The notes beneath the pieces were generated by a model. The model did no database searches and was not told the origin of the DNA. It saw only the letters and a program-made list of their open reading frames with translations. From positions 24,543 to 88,542 of the forward strand of contig JAFYVB010000030.1 of assembly GCA_017549335.1 (NCBI GenBank): 64,000 nt of DNA. Reading direction: 5' to 3'. Positions within the stretch are counted from its first letter, which is position 1. Every line of letters starts with the position of its first letter. A program made the position numbers and the translations under genes. This DNA is from Clostridia bacterium. Its GTDB lineage: Bacteria; Bacillota; Clostridia; Christensenellales; Aristaeellaceae. Positions 53,535-61,252 of this stretch are shown piece by piece.

Positions 53535-54311
53535 ATGGCAAATTGTGTTAATACAACTCCTTTGTATTCCGATTGCACTTCCGTTTTCGGCTGCGGTGCG
53601 GGCAGAAGCGGCTGCGGCTGCGGTTGCAATAACGGCCGTGTGTGCTACGGCCCCACCGGTCCGATGGGCCCTGCAGGTCCTATGGGTCCCACGGGTCCCG
53701 TTGGCCCCACCGGTCCGACCGGCCCTCAGGGAGCCACCGGTCCTGCGGGTACGCAGGGTCCCATGGGTCCCACCGGCCCGCAGGGTGCCGAGGGCGCACA
53801 GGGTCCCATCGGCCCGCAGGGCGCTACCGGCGCCACGGGTGCGCAAGGTCCTGTGGGTCCCACCGGACCGCGCGGTGTTATGGGTGTACAGGGACCCGTT
53901 GGCCCCACCGGCCCGCAGGGCGAAAGCGCAGTGCAGGCCAGTGCTCAGTTTGCAACGGAAAATGCAGCGCTGACGGACGGCGGTGATTATCCCGTCAACA
54001 TCGAAATTGCCGATAATACGGGGAATATCGACGCCGGAACCGATCTGATTTCTCTCACTGCCGGTCGCTATCTTGTATCGTATCTGATCAATTATCCCAC
54101 CGGCGCAACGGGGACGTATGCGATCACGCCTGTGCTCGACGGTGTGTCGCTGACGGCTTATCGTGCTGCGACGAATGGGGATACGCCTGCAGCTCTTTCG
54201 GGCGCTTTCCTCATTGAGATCGCTGATGCATCCTTCCTCAGCTTCACTGTAGAAAGTGCCGAACAAGAAACGACGGCTGACGTGGTATTCACCGTCGTAA
54301 AGCTTCAGTGA
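53535..54311 (+). CDS. Collagen-like surface protein (BclA-type)
   Basis: Protein of 258 residues in three parts. Residues 1-38 are Cys-rich ([12 protein letters not shown]). Residues 39-131 form 31 uninterrupted Gly-X-Y triplets, rich in Pro and Thr. Residues 132-258 form a beta-rich C-terminal domain like the trimerising head of exosporium glycoprotein BclA. No signal peptide is present, which fits proteins deposited on the spore surface from the mother cell. The GGGTGA site before ATG 53535 is weak. It may form hair-like filaments, glycosylated at Thr. Sporulation in this organism is only inferred. Confidence 0.88.
   Translation: MANCVNTTPLYSDCTSVFGCGAGRSGCGCGCNNGRVCYGPTGPMGPAGPMGPTGPVGPTGPTGPQGATGPAGTQGPMGPTGPQGAEGAQGPIGPQGATGATGAQGPVGPTGPRGVMGVQGPVGPTGPQGESAVQASAQFATENAALTDGGDYPVNIEIADNTGNIDAGTDLISLTAGRYLVSYLINYPTGATGTYAITPVLDGVSLTAYRAATNGDTPAALSGAFLIEIADASFLSFTVESAEQETTADVVFTVVKLQ
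53649..53927 (+). repeat. Gly-X-Y collagen repeat, 31 triplets
   Basis: Nine-base periodic repeat of GGT/GGC-CCN-NNN form coding for 31 consecutive Gly-X-Y units without interruption. Confidence 0.95.
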
Positions 54312-54366
54312 CCGTAATTTAAGAAAAGGCCTCGCGCCGATTGACGTTAGAACGCGCTCTATAAAG

Positions 54367-54393
54367 AAAAGGACGGCTTATGCCGTCCTTTTT
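54367..54393 (+). terminator. Terminator after the collagen-like gene
   Basis: AAAAGGACGGC (54367-54377), loop TTAT, GCCGTCCTTTTT (54382-54393). Confidence 0.92.
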
Positions 54394-54396
54394 CTG

Positions 54397-54795
54397 TTAT
54401 TGTTTCTGATTTTTTTTGCTTCGCCTTTTTCCAAGTGAGGTTTGAATTTCTTCCTGATCTTGCGATTTTACCGATAGAAAAGGATATCGCTGAGCACATT
54501 TTCCAAGCTCCGCTTCAACCTCAATCGCTCTTCTAAAGACATCTTTTACATAGCCCGTTTTGAAATTCACGATTTCGTTGGCGCGGTTTTCGCATATCTG
54601 GTGATTGATGGTCGGGCGAACCTCTTTCTTCTTATGCAGAATGGGAGTTTTTCCCTTGTAGTATTTGTACAGGTAATCAATCTCGCATTGGTTTTGCATG
54701 TGCACAGGCAGCGCCTTGCTCAAAACATCACGTACATTTTCAGCGGTCACGGAAGTAGCATCCGTGTATATGACCGTCCTACCAAACATCTGCAT
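54397..54795 (-). pseudogene. Remnant of a phage portal protein (SPP1 gp6-like)
   Basis: Open frame of 132 codons. Residues about 38-80 (IDYLYKYYKGKTPILHK, then RPTINHQICENRANEIVNFKTGY) match the N-terminal region of SPP1-type portal proteins, which are normally 450-500 residues. The rest of the portal is absent. After the match the frame runs into a charged, unrelated tail (LGKRRSKKNQKQ). AAAGGAGGCGG stands before the ATG, so a short product could still be made. No other phage head genes are present, so it is the scar of a lost prophage. It is AT-richer than the core genes. Confidence 0.75.
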
Positions 54796-54892
54796 CCGCT
54801 ACCGCCTCCTTTCTACTATCATTGTAGCAAGAAGGCAACCCCTCACCTATACCTTTAGGAAGGAACAATATGTATTGTGGGTATTGTTTTTA

Positions 54893-54924
54893 GGTAAATA
54901 AAAAAGCACCCTGGGTAGGGTGCT
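54893..54924 (-). terminator. Terminator of the AT-rich two-gene operon
   Basis: On the minus strand AGCACCCT (54924-54917), loop, AGGGTGCT (54912-54905), then six T and ATTT. Nothing else is seen in 54796-54969. Confidence 0.88.
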
Positions 54925-54969
54925 ATATTGAGTAATTGTATTTATTGGTATGATAAGGCATTCCCAAAG

Positions 54970-55596
54970 TTAATTGTAGTAAATGGTCAGAATGGGAGAA
55001 TCGAAATAACTATTGTTAAAAAGGGTATCTACTCTGCCTCTCTGCCCCTGCTCTAACGGGAGATATTTGCTTTGATGAAGAAAACCTTGCTTTTTATAAG
55101 GTTCTCGTAAACAACGGACTTCCACACGAATGTTATCTTCGCTTAATTTTCTCTTTAATTGATTAAAAAATGTATTCCAATGTGCTGTTTTCTTATATTT
55201 GGGATCTCCTGTAATGAGAGGTATAGCGGGGACTTTTTCGTCAAATTGATCCACTTCAATAATGCCATATTTAGAGGCGATAGAGGAATCCCAAGCATAC
55301 CCATAGTTCTCACTAAACTTTTGAGTCCACGGCATAAACAGTCCTTCCATTCCGCGAAACAACTGAATAGTATATTCAAATTTATAGTCAAACGTTATGC
55401 TTCTATTCGGAGAATTCGCTATTAATTCGGCCAGATTCCTACAAATATAATCATATACAAAGTTGACGTGATTTTCAATATGCTTGCTGATTACCTCTTG
55501 TAAAAATGAAGAAAAGTTGCGGATGCAAGTTTCTCGATTGTGCTTTTGCATGTCTTGACTTTCTCTAGCCCTATTAATATAGTCGCTAAGTGCCAT
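54970..55596 (-). CDS. Uncharacterised protein, second gene of AT-rich operon
   Basis: Protein of 208 residues from ATG 55596 (AAGGAGGATAAC upstream). It looks soluble: a charged helical N-terminus (YINRARESQDMQKHNRE), a helical core (about 25-75), and a C-terminal alpha/beta part with a late Lys/Gln-rich stretch (PYKKQGFLHQSKYL) and the end LTIYYN. No motif I know is present. It follows the 201-residue gene on the same transcript. AT-rich codon use unlike the core genes, together with the adjacent phage remnant, suggests horizontal arrival. Function unknown. Confidence 0.82.
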   Translation of the reverse strand: MALSDYINRARESQDMQKHNRETCIRNFSSFLQEVISKHIENHVNFVYDYICRNLAELIANSPNRSITFDYKFEYTIQLFRGMEGLFMPWTQKFSENYGYAWDSSIASKYGIIEVDQFDEKVPAIPLITGDPKYKKTAHWNTFFNQLKRKLSEDNIRVEVRCLREPYKKQGFLHQSKYLPLEQGQRGRVDTLFNNSYFDSPILTIYYN

Positions 55597-55647
55597 GTTA
55601 TCCTCCTTCAAATTGTCATATTGCGAAACGTGATGCATTACTTAATA

Positions 55648-56253
55648 TTATTCTCTATTTTGTATTCTCTTTAGCATGGATTCAAGTTCTGACTCCAACC
55701 GAGCGTTATCTTGTGCACGTTGTTTTTTTTCATTTTCCCTTCTTAGCTGAATTTCTTTTTCTCGTTGCTGATCCATATAAATATTTTGGAGCATTTGGGC
55801 TGCTGCAACATTGTCAAGCATATGATATGATAGCGATTTAAATGCACGATAGTCTTTTTTCTCACGCCCGTTGTTTTCGCATTTAATATAAGTAAATTTT
55901 TCAAAATACGGTACGGAGAAGCGGGCGTCTACGCTAAAAAAACCACCGCGTATGCTACAGGATTTGTGTGTCAGTTTAATCAATTCGGTGGGAGCATTGG
56001 TAATAATGTCATTTCCGATGAGAGAAGGCAACTTATAGTCGTATTGTGTACGGTAATAGCCTCGTTCAATACGGGTTATTCTATAACACCAAATTCTATG
56101 CAGGATGTTGTTGGGGAGACTGGCGTTTCCCCGTTCATCTTCTAATGTAGAACGGTAAATGAAACCATTAATCTTAAATGAATCTAAACATTGATTTGTC
56201 ATTGAAATTGCATCGCTAAGCAATTCGCCATAATAACGATCTTGTCCCAACAT
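55648..56253 (-). CDS. Uncharacterised protein, first gene of AT-rich operon
   Basis: Protein of 201 residues from ATG 56253 (AGGAGTCGCAAAT upstream). The first 140 residues look globular and beta-containing, with several aromatic residues (RIWCYRITRIERGYYRTQYDY). The last 45 residues form a highly charged helix of coiled-coil type (DQQREKEIQLRRENEKKQR). No family recognised. It is the first gene of a two-gene unit with its own promoter, an operator-like palindrome and a terminator. The coiled coil could serve contact with the second protein; that is a guess. Confidence 0.82.
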   Translation of the reverse strand: MLGQDRYYGELLSDAISMTNQCLDSFKINGFIYRSTLEDERGNASLPNNILHRIWCYRITRIERGYYRTQYDYKLPSLIGNDIITNAPTELIKLTHKSCSIRGGFFSVDARFSVPYFEKFTYIKCENNGREKKDYRAFKSLSYHMLDNVAAAQMLQNIYMDQQREKEIQLRRENEKKQRAQDNARLESELESMLKRIQNRE

Positions 56254-56329
56254 ATTTGCGACTCCTATTCATGTGTTTATAATTCTGTTACGAGTATTAC
56301 GTAAATCGATCGCGTGATGTTATGAGAAT

Positions 56330-56358
56330 GATATAGCACAAAATCTCTATTTTGTCAA
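56330..56358 (-). promoter_or_regulatory. Promoter with palindromic operator of the AT-rich operon
   Basis: On the minus strand TTGACA (56358-56353), 17 bases, TATATC (56335-56330). The perfect inverted repeat ACAAAAT-N4-ATTTTGT (56338-56355) overlaps the -35 and fills the spacer, where a bound repressor would block RNA polymerase. Confidence 0.75.
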
Positions 56359-56575
56359 TATACGGCAAAAAAGCACAAGGCAAGCCTTCTGCAGCCTGCC
56401 CTGCGCTGGAGGGTTAGGGGCTATACCGATCATAGAGCAGAGACAGCTTATCCAGTGCCAGCTTCTTATACCGGCTAAGTGTCATGCGGCAAACGTGATA
56501 CTTAGGCGTTGTGGGAGTTGCTTTTTGAATAATAAAACAGCCCGTGTTTCCACGGGCTAAGGGATTGGGTACTGA
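56359..56575. other. Gap with terminator and short coding-like stretch
   Basis: Holds the terminator of the RCC1-like gene (AGCCCGTG at 56539-56546 with CACGGGCT at 56551-56558; T-rich on the minus strand). It also holds a minus-strand frame, open from about 56560 to a stop at 56414. That frame includes an ATG at 56485 followed by TLSRYKKLALDKLSLLYDRYSP. This reads like a protein tail without a proper start and may be a gene remnant. Confidence 0.45.
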
Positions 56576-58018
56576 TCAGGGGATGCTCAGGGTAACGGTG
56601 TTGGTAACGATGCAGTTACCGTTTGCATCGGTGACGATGCAGTACGCCTGTCGGCCGGAATAGGCTTCCGTCAGCCTGCAGGAATAGGTTTTGCCGGTGA
56701 CGGAGGATTTGCCCCAATTCGCGGAAGCGGGATTTCTGATATACCAGGTATAGGTCAGATCGGCGCCGGTGGCGGTGACGGTGGTATTGACCACTTCGCC
56801 AATGTTGGCGGTGGCGTTTGCGGGCTGTTGGGTAATCTTGACTGCCGTGGTGGGCTTGGCCTTGGCGTTGTTGGAATACAGTACGGCGAGGGTTGCATGA
56901 TCCGCAATGCCGGTCTGCGCAAGACCGTTGGCCTTCTGGAACTGTTTTACGCGTTCGATCGTGGTGGTGTTGTACTTATCGCTCATGGAACCGGCGGTGA
57001 AGTAGCCCAGCTCGCGCATACGTTCCTTCATCTTGGTTACGTTCTTGCCGGTGCTGCCCTCCCTGAGGGTTTTGTGGGCAGTGCCGGAGGCGTAGGGGAT
57101 AGCGATGTTTTTCCAGCCTTTTACATTGTATTGCTTTGTGAAGCCTTCACCGTAAACACTTACGGTACCGTCAGCCATCAGGGCAACGGTAAATTCATCA
57201 CCGCCGAGGACGGATACGACGTTTTTCCAACCGTTGCCGTAGAAGTTGATCTGCGACTCGTCAGCACGCACAACCACAGTGCCGTTCGCTTTCAGACCAA
57301 CGGTACACGCGTTGCCGCAGTCGATTGCAGCGATGTTCTCCCAGTGAGTTACCCTCAGACGGTTTCCGCCATATCCGGCGCCAACCAGAGTACCGTCAGA
57401 CTGCAAACCGACAGCATGGTAATTGCCGGCAGCAATGGCGATGATATTCTTCCATCCGCTTACGTCATACCCGCCGAGGCCATGATCCGCTGCGCAGCAG
57501 ACCACGGTGCCATCTGCTTTAAGACCGAAAGTGCTGTCTTGTCCGGCAGCGATTGCAACGATGTTTTCCCACCGGAGAACTTCTTTGGCTTCGTGGTACG
57601 GGACGCCGCCGATAACGACCGTACCATCGGATTTCAGACCGACAACATGGCTTACGCCGCAGGTGATGGCAACGATATCGTTCCATTTGGCGATGTCTTC
57701 GACACCGACAGAATCGTAGCCGACGCCAACCACGGTGCCGTCCGCTTTCAGACCGAAGGTGGCACGGTTGTTAGCGGCGATGGAAACGATATCCGTCCAG
57801 CTGCCTACGTTGCACTGGCCGTATTCGTTGGAGCCGGTAGCAAGCACAGTGCCTTTTGTGGTGATGGCAACGAGGTGGTCACCGCCGAAGGCCATGGTTT
57901 TTACGGTGTGATAGGCGGGCGTAGCAACGTTTTTGCTGCTATCTGCGCAAGCGGTGGAACTCACAAGACAAACCAGAAACACCAGTGCGAGAATCGACTG
58001 AAGGATTTTTGTTTTCAT
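56576..58018 (-). CDS. Secreted RCC1-like repeat protein with peptidoglycan-binding and Ig-like domains
   Basis: Exported protein of 480 residues. A signal peptide (about 1-26, ending SSTACA) is followed by about seven RCC1-type repeats (about 35-320), each with a core like TFGLKADGTVV and a following WxNIVAI. A PG_binding_1-type domain comes next (about 325-390: LREGSTGKNVTKMKERMRELGYF, then VKQFQKANGLAQTG). The C-terminal Ig-like domain (about 395-480) has YTWYIRNPAS and GRQAYCIVTD. It should sit on the cell wall with its propeller outwards. AAAGGAGC precedes the ATG at 58018. The last two domains also occur in the next protein upstream. Confidence 0.85.
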   Translation of the reverse strand: MKTKILQSILALVFLVCLVSSTACADSSKNVATPAYHTVKTMAFGGDHLVAITTKGTVLATGSNEYGQCNVGSWTDIVSIAANNRATFGLKADGTVVGVGYDSVGVEDIAKWNDIVAITCGVSHVVGLKSDGTVVIGGVPYHEAKEVLRWENIVAIAAGQDSTFGLKADGTVVCCAADHGLGGYDVSGWKNIIAIAAGNYHAVGLQSDGTLVGAGYGGNRLRVTHWENIAAIDCGNACTVGLKANGTVVVRADESQINFYGNGWKNVVSVLGGDEFTVALMADGTVSVYGEGFTKQYNVKGWKNIAIPYASGTAHKTLREGSTGKNVTKMKERMRELGYFTAGSMSDKYNTTTIERVKQFQKANGLAQTGIADHATLAVLYSNNAKAKPTTAVKITQQPANATANIGEVVNTTVTATGADLTYTWYIRNPASANWGKSSVTGKTYSCRLTEAYSGRQAYCIVTDANGNCIVTNTVTLSIP

Positions 58019-58275
58019 ACTTTGTTGCTCCTTTGTTTTTGTGTGAGAATAATAGAATGGGGAAATATAGATACAAATCATAAACGGATAGATTTGTAAA
58101 GATTTCCTCCCTTCTTTCGGTTTATTACGAAATCAATTTATCATTTTTGTTTGACAGCCACAATGGATATCGGCTTAATAATACATTATTCGGTGCGAAA
58201 TGTCGGTTTCGCTGTCCTGCTGCAAAGCACTGCAGAAGCGCTATGGGAGGAAGATGCGCAAACGATTTGATTGCA

Positions 58276-58302
58276 CACAAAAAGCCCGTGCGAACACGGG
58301 CT
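58276..58302 (-). terminator. Terminator after the OB/PG-binding/Ig-like gene
   Basis: AGCCCGTG (58283-58290) with CACGGGCT (58295-58302), loop CGAA, T-rich on the minus strand. The stem is the same as in the two neighbouring secreted-protein genes. In the rest of 58019-58275 I see nothing else. Confidence 0.88.
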
Positions 58303-58315
58303 GGGGGTATGCAGA

Positions 58316-59614
58316 TCAGCGGATGCTCAAGGTAACGGTTATGGAAACAACGCAGTTGCCGTCTTTATCGGTGACAATACAGTAGACCTGACGGCCGGAG
58401 TTGGCTTCCGTCAGCCTGCAGGAATAGGTTTTGCCGGTGACGGAGGATTTGCCCCAAGTCGCGGCGGAGGGATTGCGCACATACCAGGTGTAAGTCAGCT
58501 TTTCGCCGGTGGCGGTGACGGTGCTCTTTACGACTTCGCCCAGCTTGGCAGCGGCGTTTGCCGGCTGCTTGGTGATCTTGACTTTTGTGTTGGGGTTGGC
58601 CTTGGCAGCGTTGGAAAACAGAACGGAGAGCGTTTTCGCATCTGCCGTGCCGGTCTGCTGCAAACCGTTGGCTTTCTGGAACATCTTAACCCGTTCGACG
58701 GTAATGGAATTGTAGGTATCGCTCAGGGAAGAGCCTATGGTAAAATAGCCGAGCTCCTGCAGGCGTTTTTTCATGGTTGTTACGCTGCTGCCGGTGGAAT
58801 CCTCTTTGAGCGGTTTTGTGAAAGGCCAGCGGGAGATCCTGAAGCATTCCATGATTTCCATCGTGCCGGAGGAAATCCTAACGTATTGACCGACGATTTT
58901 TACAGTCTGTCCAACGGCATAGTTTTCGGCAGGCGGATCTTGGAAATAGCAAATGACTTTTTTGCCGTTGTTTTTATATATACAGTAACCGGTGCCCCAA
59001 AGGTACTCCTTGGTGATGGAGGTGATGGTGCCGGTGAGCTCCACATACTGGGAACCATAGCGGGAAAGAGGGCTTGCCTGGCTGACTTCTTTGTAAAAAG
59101 CTTCGGCTGTTGCCACGTAGGGCGTGTCCTTGGTGGTGCCTGTGGGGGAGATGAGGCGGGTTCCCTTGCTCTTGCAAAGCTTGCATACGGCGGTTTCTTC
59201 GCCGTAGGTGAAAATTCCCGGCTTTTTGGTAACGGAATACGCGCCGTATTCGTGATGGTAGGTAGTATGGAAGTCTTCCGCAAACCCGCAGACGCTGCAT
59301 TCCTTGCGGCGCAGACCAACCTCTGTGCAGGTAGACTCGGAAAGTGTAGTATATTCAAATTTGTGATTGCTGGCGGCTTCTTTTTCTTTTTTTGTTTTTT
59401 TGCAATTGTATCCTGAACATTTATAGGTAACTTCGCTCTCAGTGCAGGATATTTCCACGGTGTCGACACGATACCAGTCATGGGAGTGGATATCCGGCAC
59501 CAATCCTAAATAATCAAGGCCAAAAACAATGATGACTGCAATGATCAACCACAGCAACAACTTGTCCAACAGTTCTAACAGGCTGACCATCAGCTGGAAC
59601 AGGCAACCGAACAT
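58316..59614 (-). CDS. Membrane-anchored protein with OB-like, peptidoglycan-binding and Ig-like domains
   Basis: Protein of 432 residues. One membrane segment (about 18-40, LLLWLIIAVIIVFGLDYLGL) is not followed by a signal cleavage site, so it is anchored. Then come pairs of Cys typical of zinc ribbons (CTESEVTYKCSGYNC, CSVCGFAEDFH, CKLCKSKG). An OB-fold-like segment follows (about 195-265, YVELTGTITSITKEYLW), then a PG_binding_1-type domain (about 275-340) and an Ig-like domain (about 345-432). GGAGGTATCA precedes ATG 59614. The last two domains are shared with the RCC1-like neighbour, including 55 identical bases. Confidence 0.82.
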   Translation of the reverse strand: MFGCLFQLMVSLLELLDKLLLWLIIAVIIVFGLDYLGLVPDIHSHDWYRVDTVEISCTESEVTYKCSGYNCKKTKKEKEAASNHKFEYTTLSESTCTEVGLRRKECSVCGFAEDFHTTYHHEYGAYSVTKKPGIFTYGEETAVCKLCKSKGTRLISPTGTTKDTPYVATAEAFYKEVSQASPLSRYGSQYVELTGTITSITKEYLWGTGYCIYKNNGKKVICYFQDPPAENYAVGQTVKIVGQYVRISSGTMEIMECFRISRWPFTKPLKEDSTGSSVTTMKKRLQELGYFTIGSSLSDTYNSITVERVKMFQKANGLQQTGTADAKTLSVLFSNAAKANPNTKVKITKQPANAAAKLGEVVKSTVTATGEKLTYTWYVRNPSAATWGKSSVTGKTYSCRLTEANSGRQVYCIVTDKDGNCVVSITVTLSIR

Positions 59615-59680
59615 TGATACCTCCGTATATATGAGCGTGTATGCCAAGTTTTGCAATTATTCGCAATAAAGTTCAATCCT

Positions 59681-59709
59681 GATATATCATATAATGCATT
59701 GGTTGTCAA
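59681..59709 (-). promoter_or_regulatory. Promoter of the OB/PG-binding/Ig-like gene
   Basis: On the minus strand TTGACA (59709-59704), 17 bases, TATATC (59686-59681). Confidence 0.7.
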
Positions 59710-59710
59710 T

Positions 59711-59735
59711 AAAAAAAGCCCGTGCGAACACGGGC
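59711..59735 (-). terminator. Terminator after the SH3-repeat gene
   Basis: GCCCGTG (59718-59724), loop CGAA, CACGGGC (59729-59735), T run on the minus strand. Confidence 0.88.
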
Positions 59736-59750
59736 CGGGATGTGAGGGGA

Positions 59751-60968
59751 TCACTGGGCGCTGAGGCGTACCACCTTGGTGGATACGCTGTTGCCGTAGG
59801 CGTCGGTGATAACGCAGTATACCTGACGACCGGAGTTTTCTCTCGTCATTCTCCAGGAGTAGGTTTTGCCGGTGACGGAGGATTTGCCGAACTTGGTGGC
59901 AGAGGGATTTTTCAGGTACCAGGTGTAAGTGAGGCCGTCGCCTTGCGCTTCAACGGTTGTTTTAACGATGGAGCCTACCTTGGCGGTGGCGTTGGCAGGC
60001 TGCTTGGTAATCTTCAGCGGAGTGGCTGTCGGATTACCGGGAGCGATGACGGGGGTCAGGGCGTAATCGTGGATGTATCCCAACTTGTGATCCTCGGTGA
60101 TGACGTAGCAGTAATTGTATTTTCCGTGACTGCCGCCGTAATACTTGATCACCTTGACCTTTTCACCGTTATCATACTTGCCCAGATTCTTTCCGTCAAT
60201 GTCACTGGCTTCGGAGTACAAATAGGTGAATCCCTGCGGTTTCGTGCTGTTGATGTAGTATTCCGGCGCGGTGCAGTATTCAAACTTGACCAGACCGTTC
60301 ACAAACAGCGGCGTGGTGGGGTCATCAACGGGCATCAGGGAATAATCGTGGATATATCCCAGTTTGTTTTTCTGCGTGATGACGTAGCAGTAGTTGTACT
60401 TTCCGTGGCTGCCGCCGTAGTATTCGATCACCTTGACCTTCTGGCCGTTGTTGTACTTGCCAAGGTTTTCACCCTTGATGTCGCTGGCCTCGGAGTACAA
60501 ATAGGCAAATCCCTGGGGTTTGGTACTGCACACATAGTATTCGGGGGCGGTGCAGTAATCATACTCCACAAGACCGTTGAGGAACAGCGGCGTATCGGCG
60601 CTGATCACGGGAATCAGGGCGTAATCGTGAATATAGCCCAGCTTATGATCTTTGGTGATCACGTAGCAGTAGTTATATTGCCCGTGGCTGCCGCCGTAGT
60701 ATTCGATCACCTTGACTTTTTCGCCGTTGTCGTATTTCCCCAGATTTTTGCCGTTGATGTCGCTGGCTTCGGAGTACAGATAGGTGTAGCCCTGAGGCTT
60801 GGTGCTGCACACGTAGTATTCGGGAGCGGTGCAGTAATTGTACTTGGCAATACCGTTAACGAACGGGTAATACCCGGAAGAGCCGGCAGCCATTGCCGGA
60901 AGTGCGCAGGACAAAAGGAGAAGGATCACCATCGTCAATGTGCACAGCTTTTTCAAACAACTCGTCAT
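59751..60968 (-). CDS. Secreted protein with three 93-residue SH3-like repeats and an Ig-like domain
   Basis: Exported protein of 405 residues. The signal peptide ends near residue 28 (SCALPAMAAG). Residues 36-314 are three tandem repeats of exactly 93 residues, each with the pattern YCTAPEYY, STKPQG, YLYSEASD, NLGKY, KVIxYYGGSHG, YNYCYVIT and KLGYIHDY. This resembles bacterial SH3-type wall-binding domains. The C-terminal Ig-like domain (about 325-405, LTYTWYLKNPSA, GKSSVTGKTYS) is of the same family as in the two downstream neighbours. GGAGGTGC precedes the ATG at 60968. It probably binds peptidoglycan or surface glycan. Confidence 0.85.
   Translation of the reverse strand: MTSCLKKLCTLTMVILLLLSCALPAMAAGSSGYYPFVNGIAKYNYCTAPEYYVCSTKPQGYTYLYSEASDINGKNLGKYDNGEKVKVIEYYGGSHGQYNYCYVITKDHKLGYIHDYALIPVISADTPLFLNGLVEYDYCTAPEYYVCSTKPQGFAYLYSEASDIKGENLGKYNNGQKVKVIEYYGGSHGKYNYCYVITQKNKLGYIHDYSLMPVDDPTTPLFVNGLVKFEYCTAPEYYINSTKPQGFTYLYSEASDIDGKNLGKYDNGEKVKVIKYYGGSHGKYNYCYVITEDHKLGYIHDYALTPVIAPGNPTATPLKITKQPANATAKVGSIVKTTVEAQGDGLTYTWYLKNPSATKFGKSSVTGKTYSWRMTRENSGRQVYCVITDAYGNSVSTKVVRLSAQ
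60027..60863 (-). repeat. Three tandem 279-bp repeats
   Basis: The coding units 60863-60585, 60584-60306 and 60305-60027 repeat with an exact 279-base (93-codon) period, with no indel between units. Confidence 0.9.
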
Positions 60969-61038
60969 TTTCAGCACCTCCAATCATGCGTTTCGCGCAT
61001 TTAATTTTGTGTTTCGAGTGTTTGCTTGGGACAGTTTA

Positions 61039-61068
61039 GTAATAGCATGCGGAGGTATAATTTGTCAA
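61039..61068 (-). promoter_or_regulatory. Predicted promoter of the SH3-repeat gene
   Basis: On the minus strand TTGACA (61068-61063), 18 bases, TATTAC (61044-61039). Confidence 0.55.
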
Positions 61069-61160
61069 TGGGATAAAGGGGGGCTTGAGAACCTTTTACA
61101 ATTCGGAGGAGATTTCGAATGTTCCCCATCTTCGGTAACGCAGGTTTGCCGCCTGCGGAC

Positions 61161-61187
61161 ATAAAAAACCACCCGTGAAGGGTGGTT
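61161..61187 (-). terminator. Terminator after the LPETS-anchored gene
   Basis: AACCACCC (61167-61174) with GGGTGGTT (61180-61187), six T on the minus strand. The rest of 60969-61252 holds the SH3-gene leader only. Confidence 0.85.
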
Positions 61188-61252
61188 TACAGATGAAGCG
61201 GAATACGTCATTTGGCATTCCTACCTGCTGAGCTTCTTTATCTTGTGAACGG

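Noticed and set aside
53527-53973. Alternative plus-strand frame in the collagen-like gene
   Set aside because: Arg/Ala/Pro-rich shadow of the Gly-X-Y repeat in another frame.
58159-58385. Short plus-strand frames in the gap between secreted-protein genes
   Set aside because: No ribosome site or protein-like composition; they overlap the terminator and antisense Ig-like coding sequence.
60027-60863. CRISPR array
   Set aside because: The repeats are 279 bp, directly adjacent and coding; there are no short repeats with unique spacers anywhere in the window.
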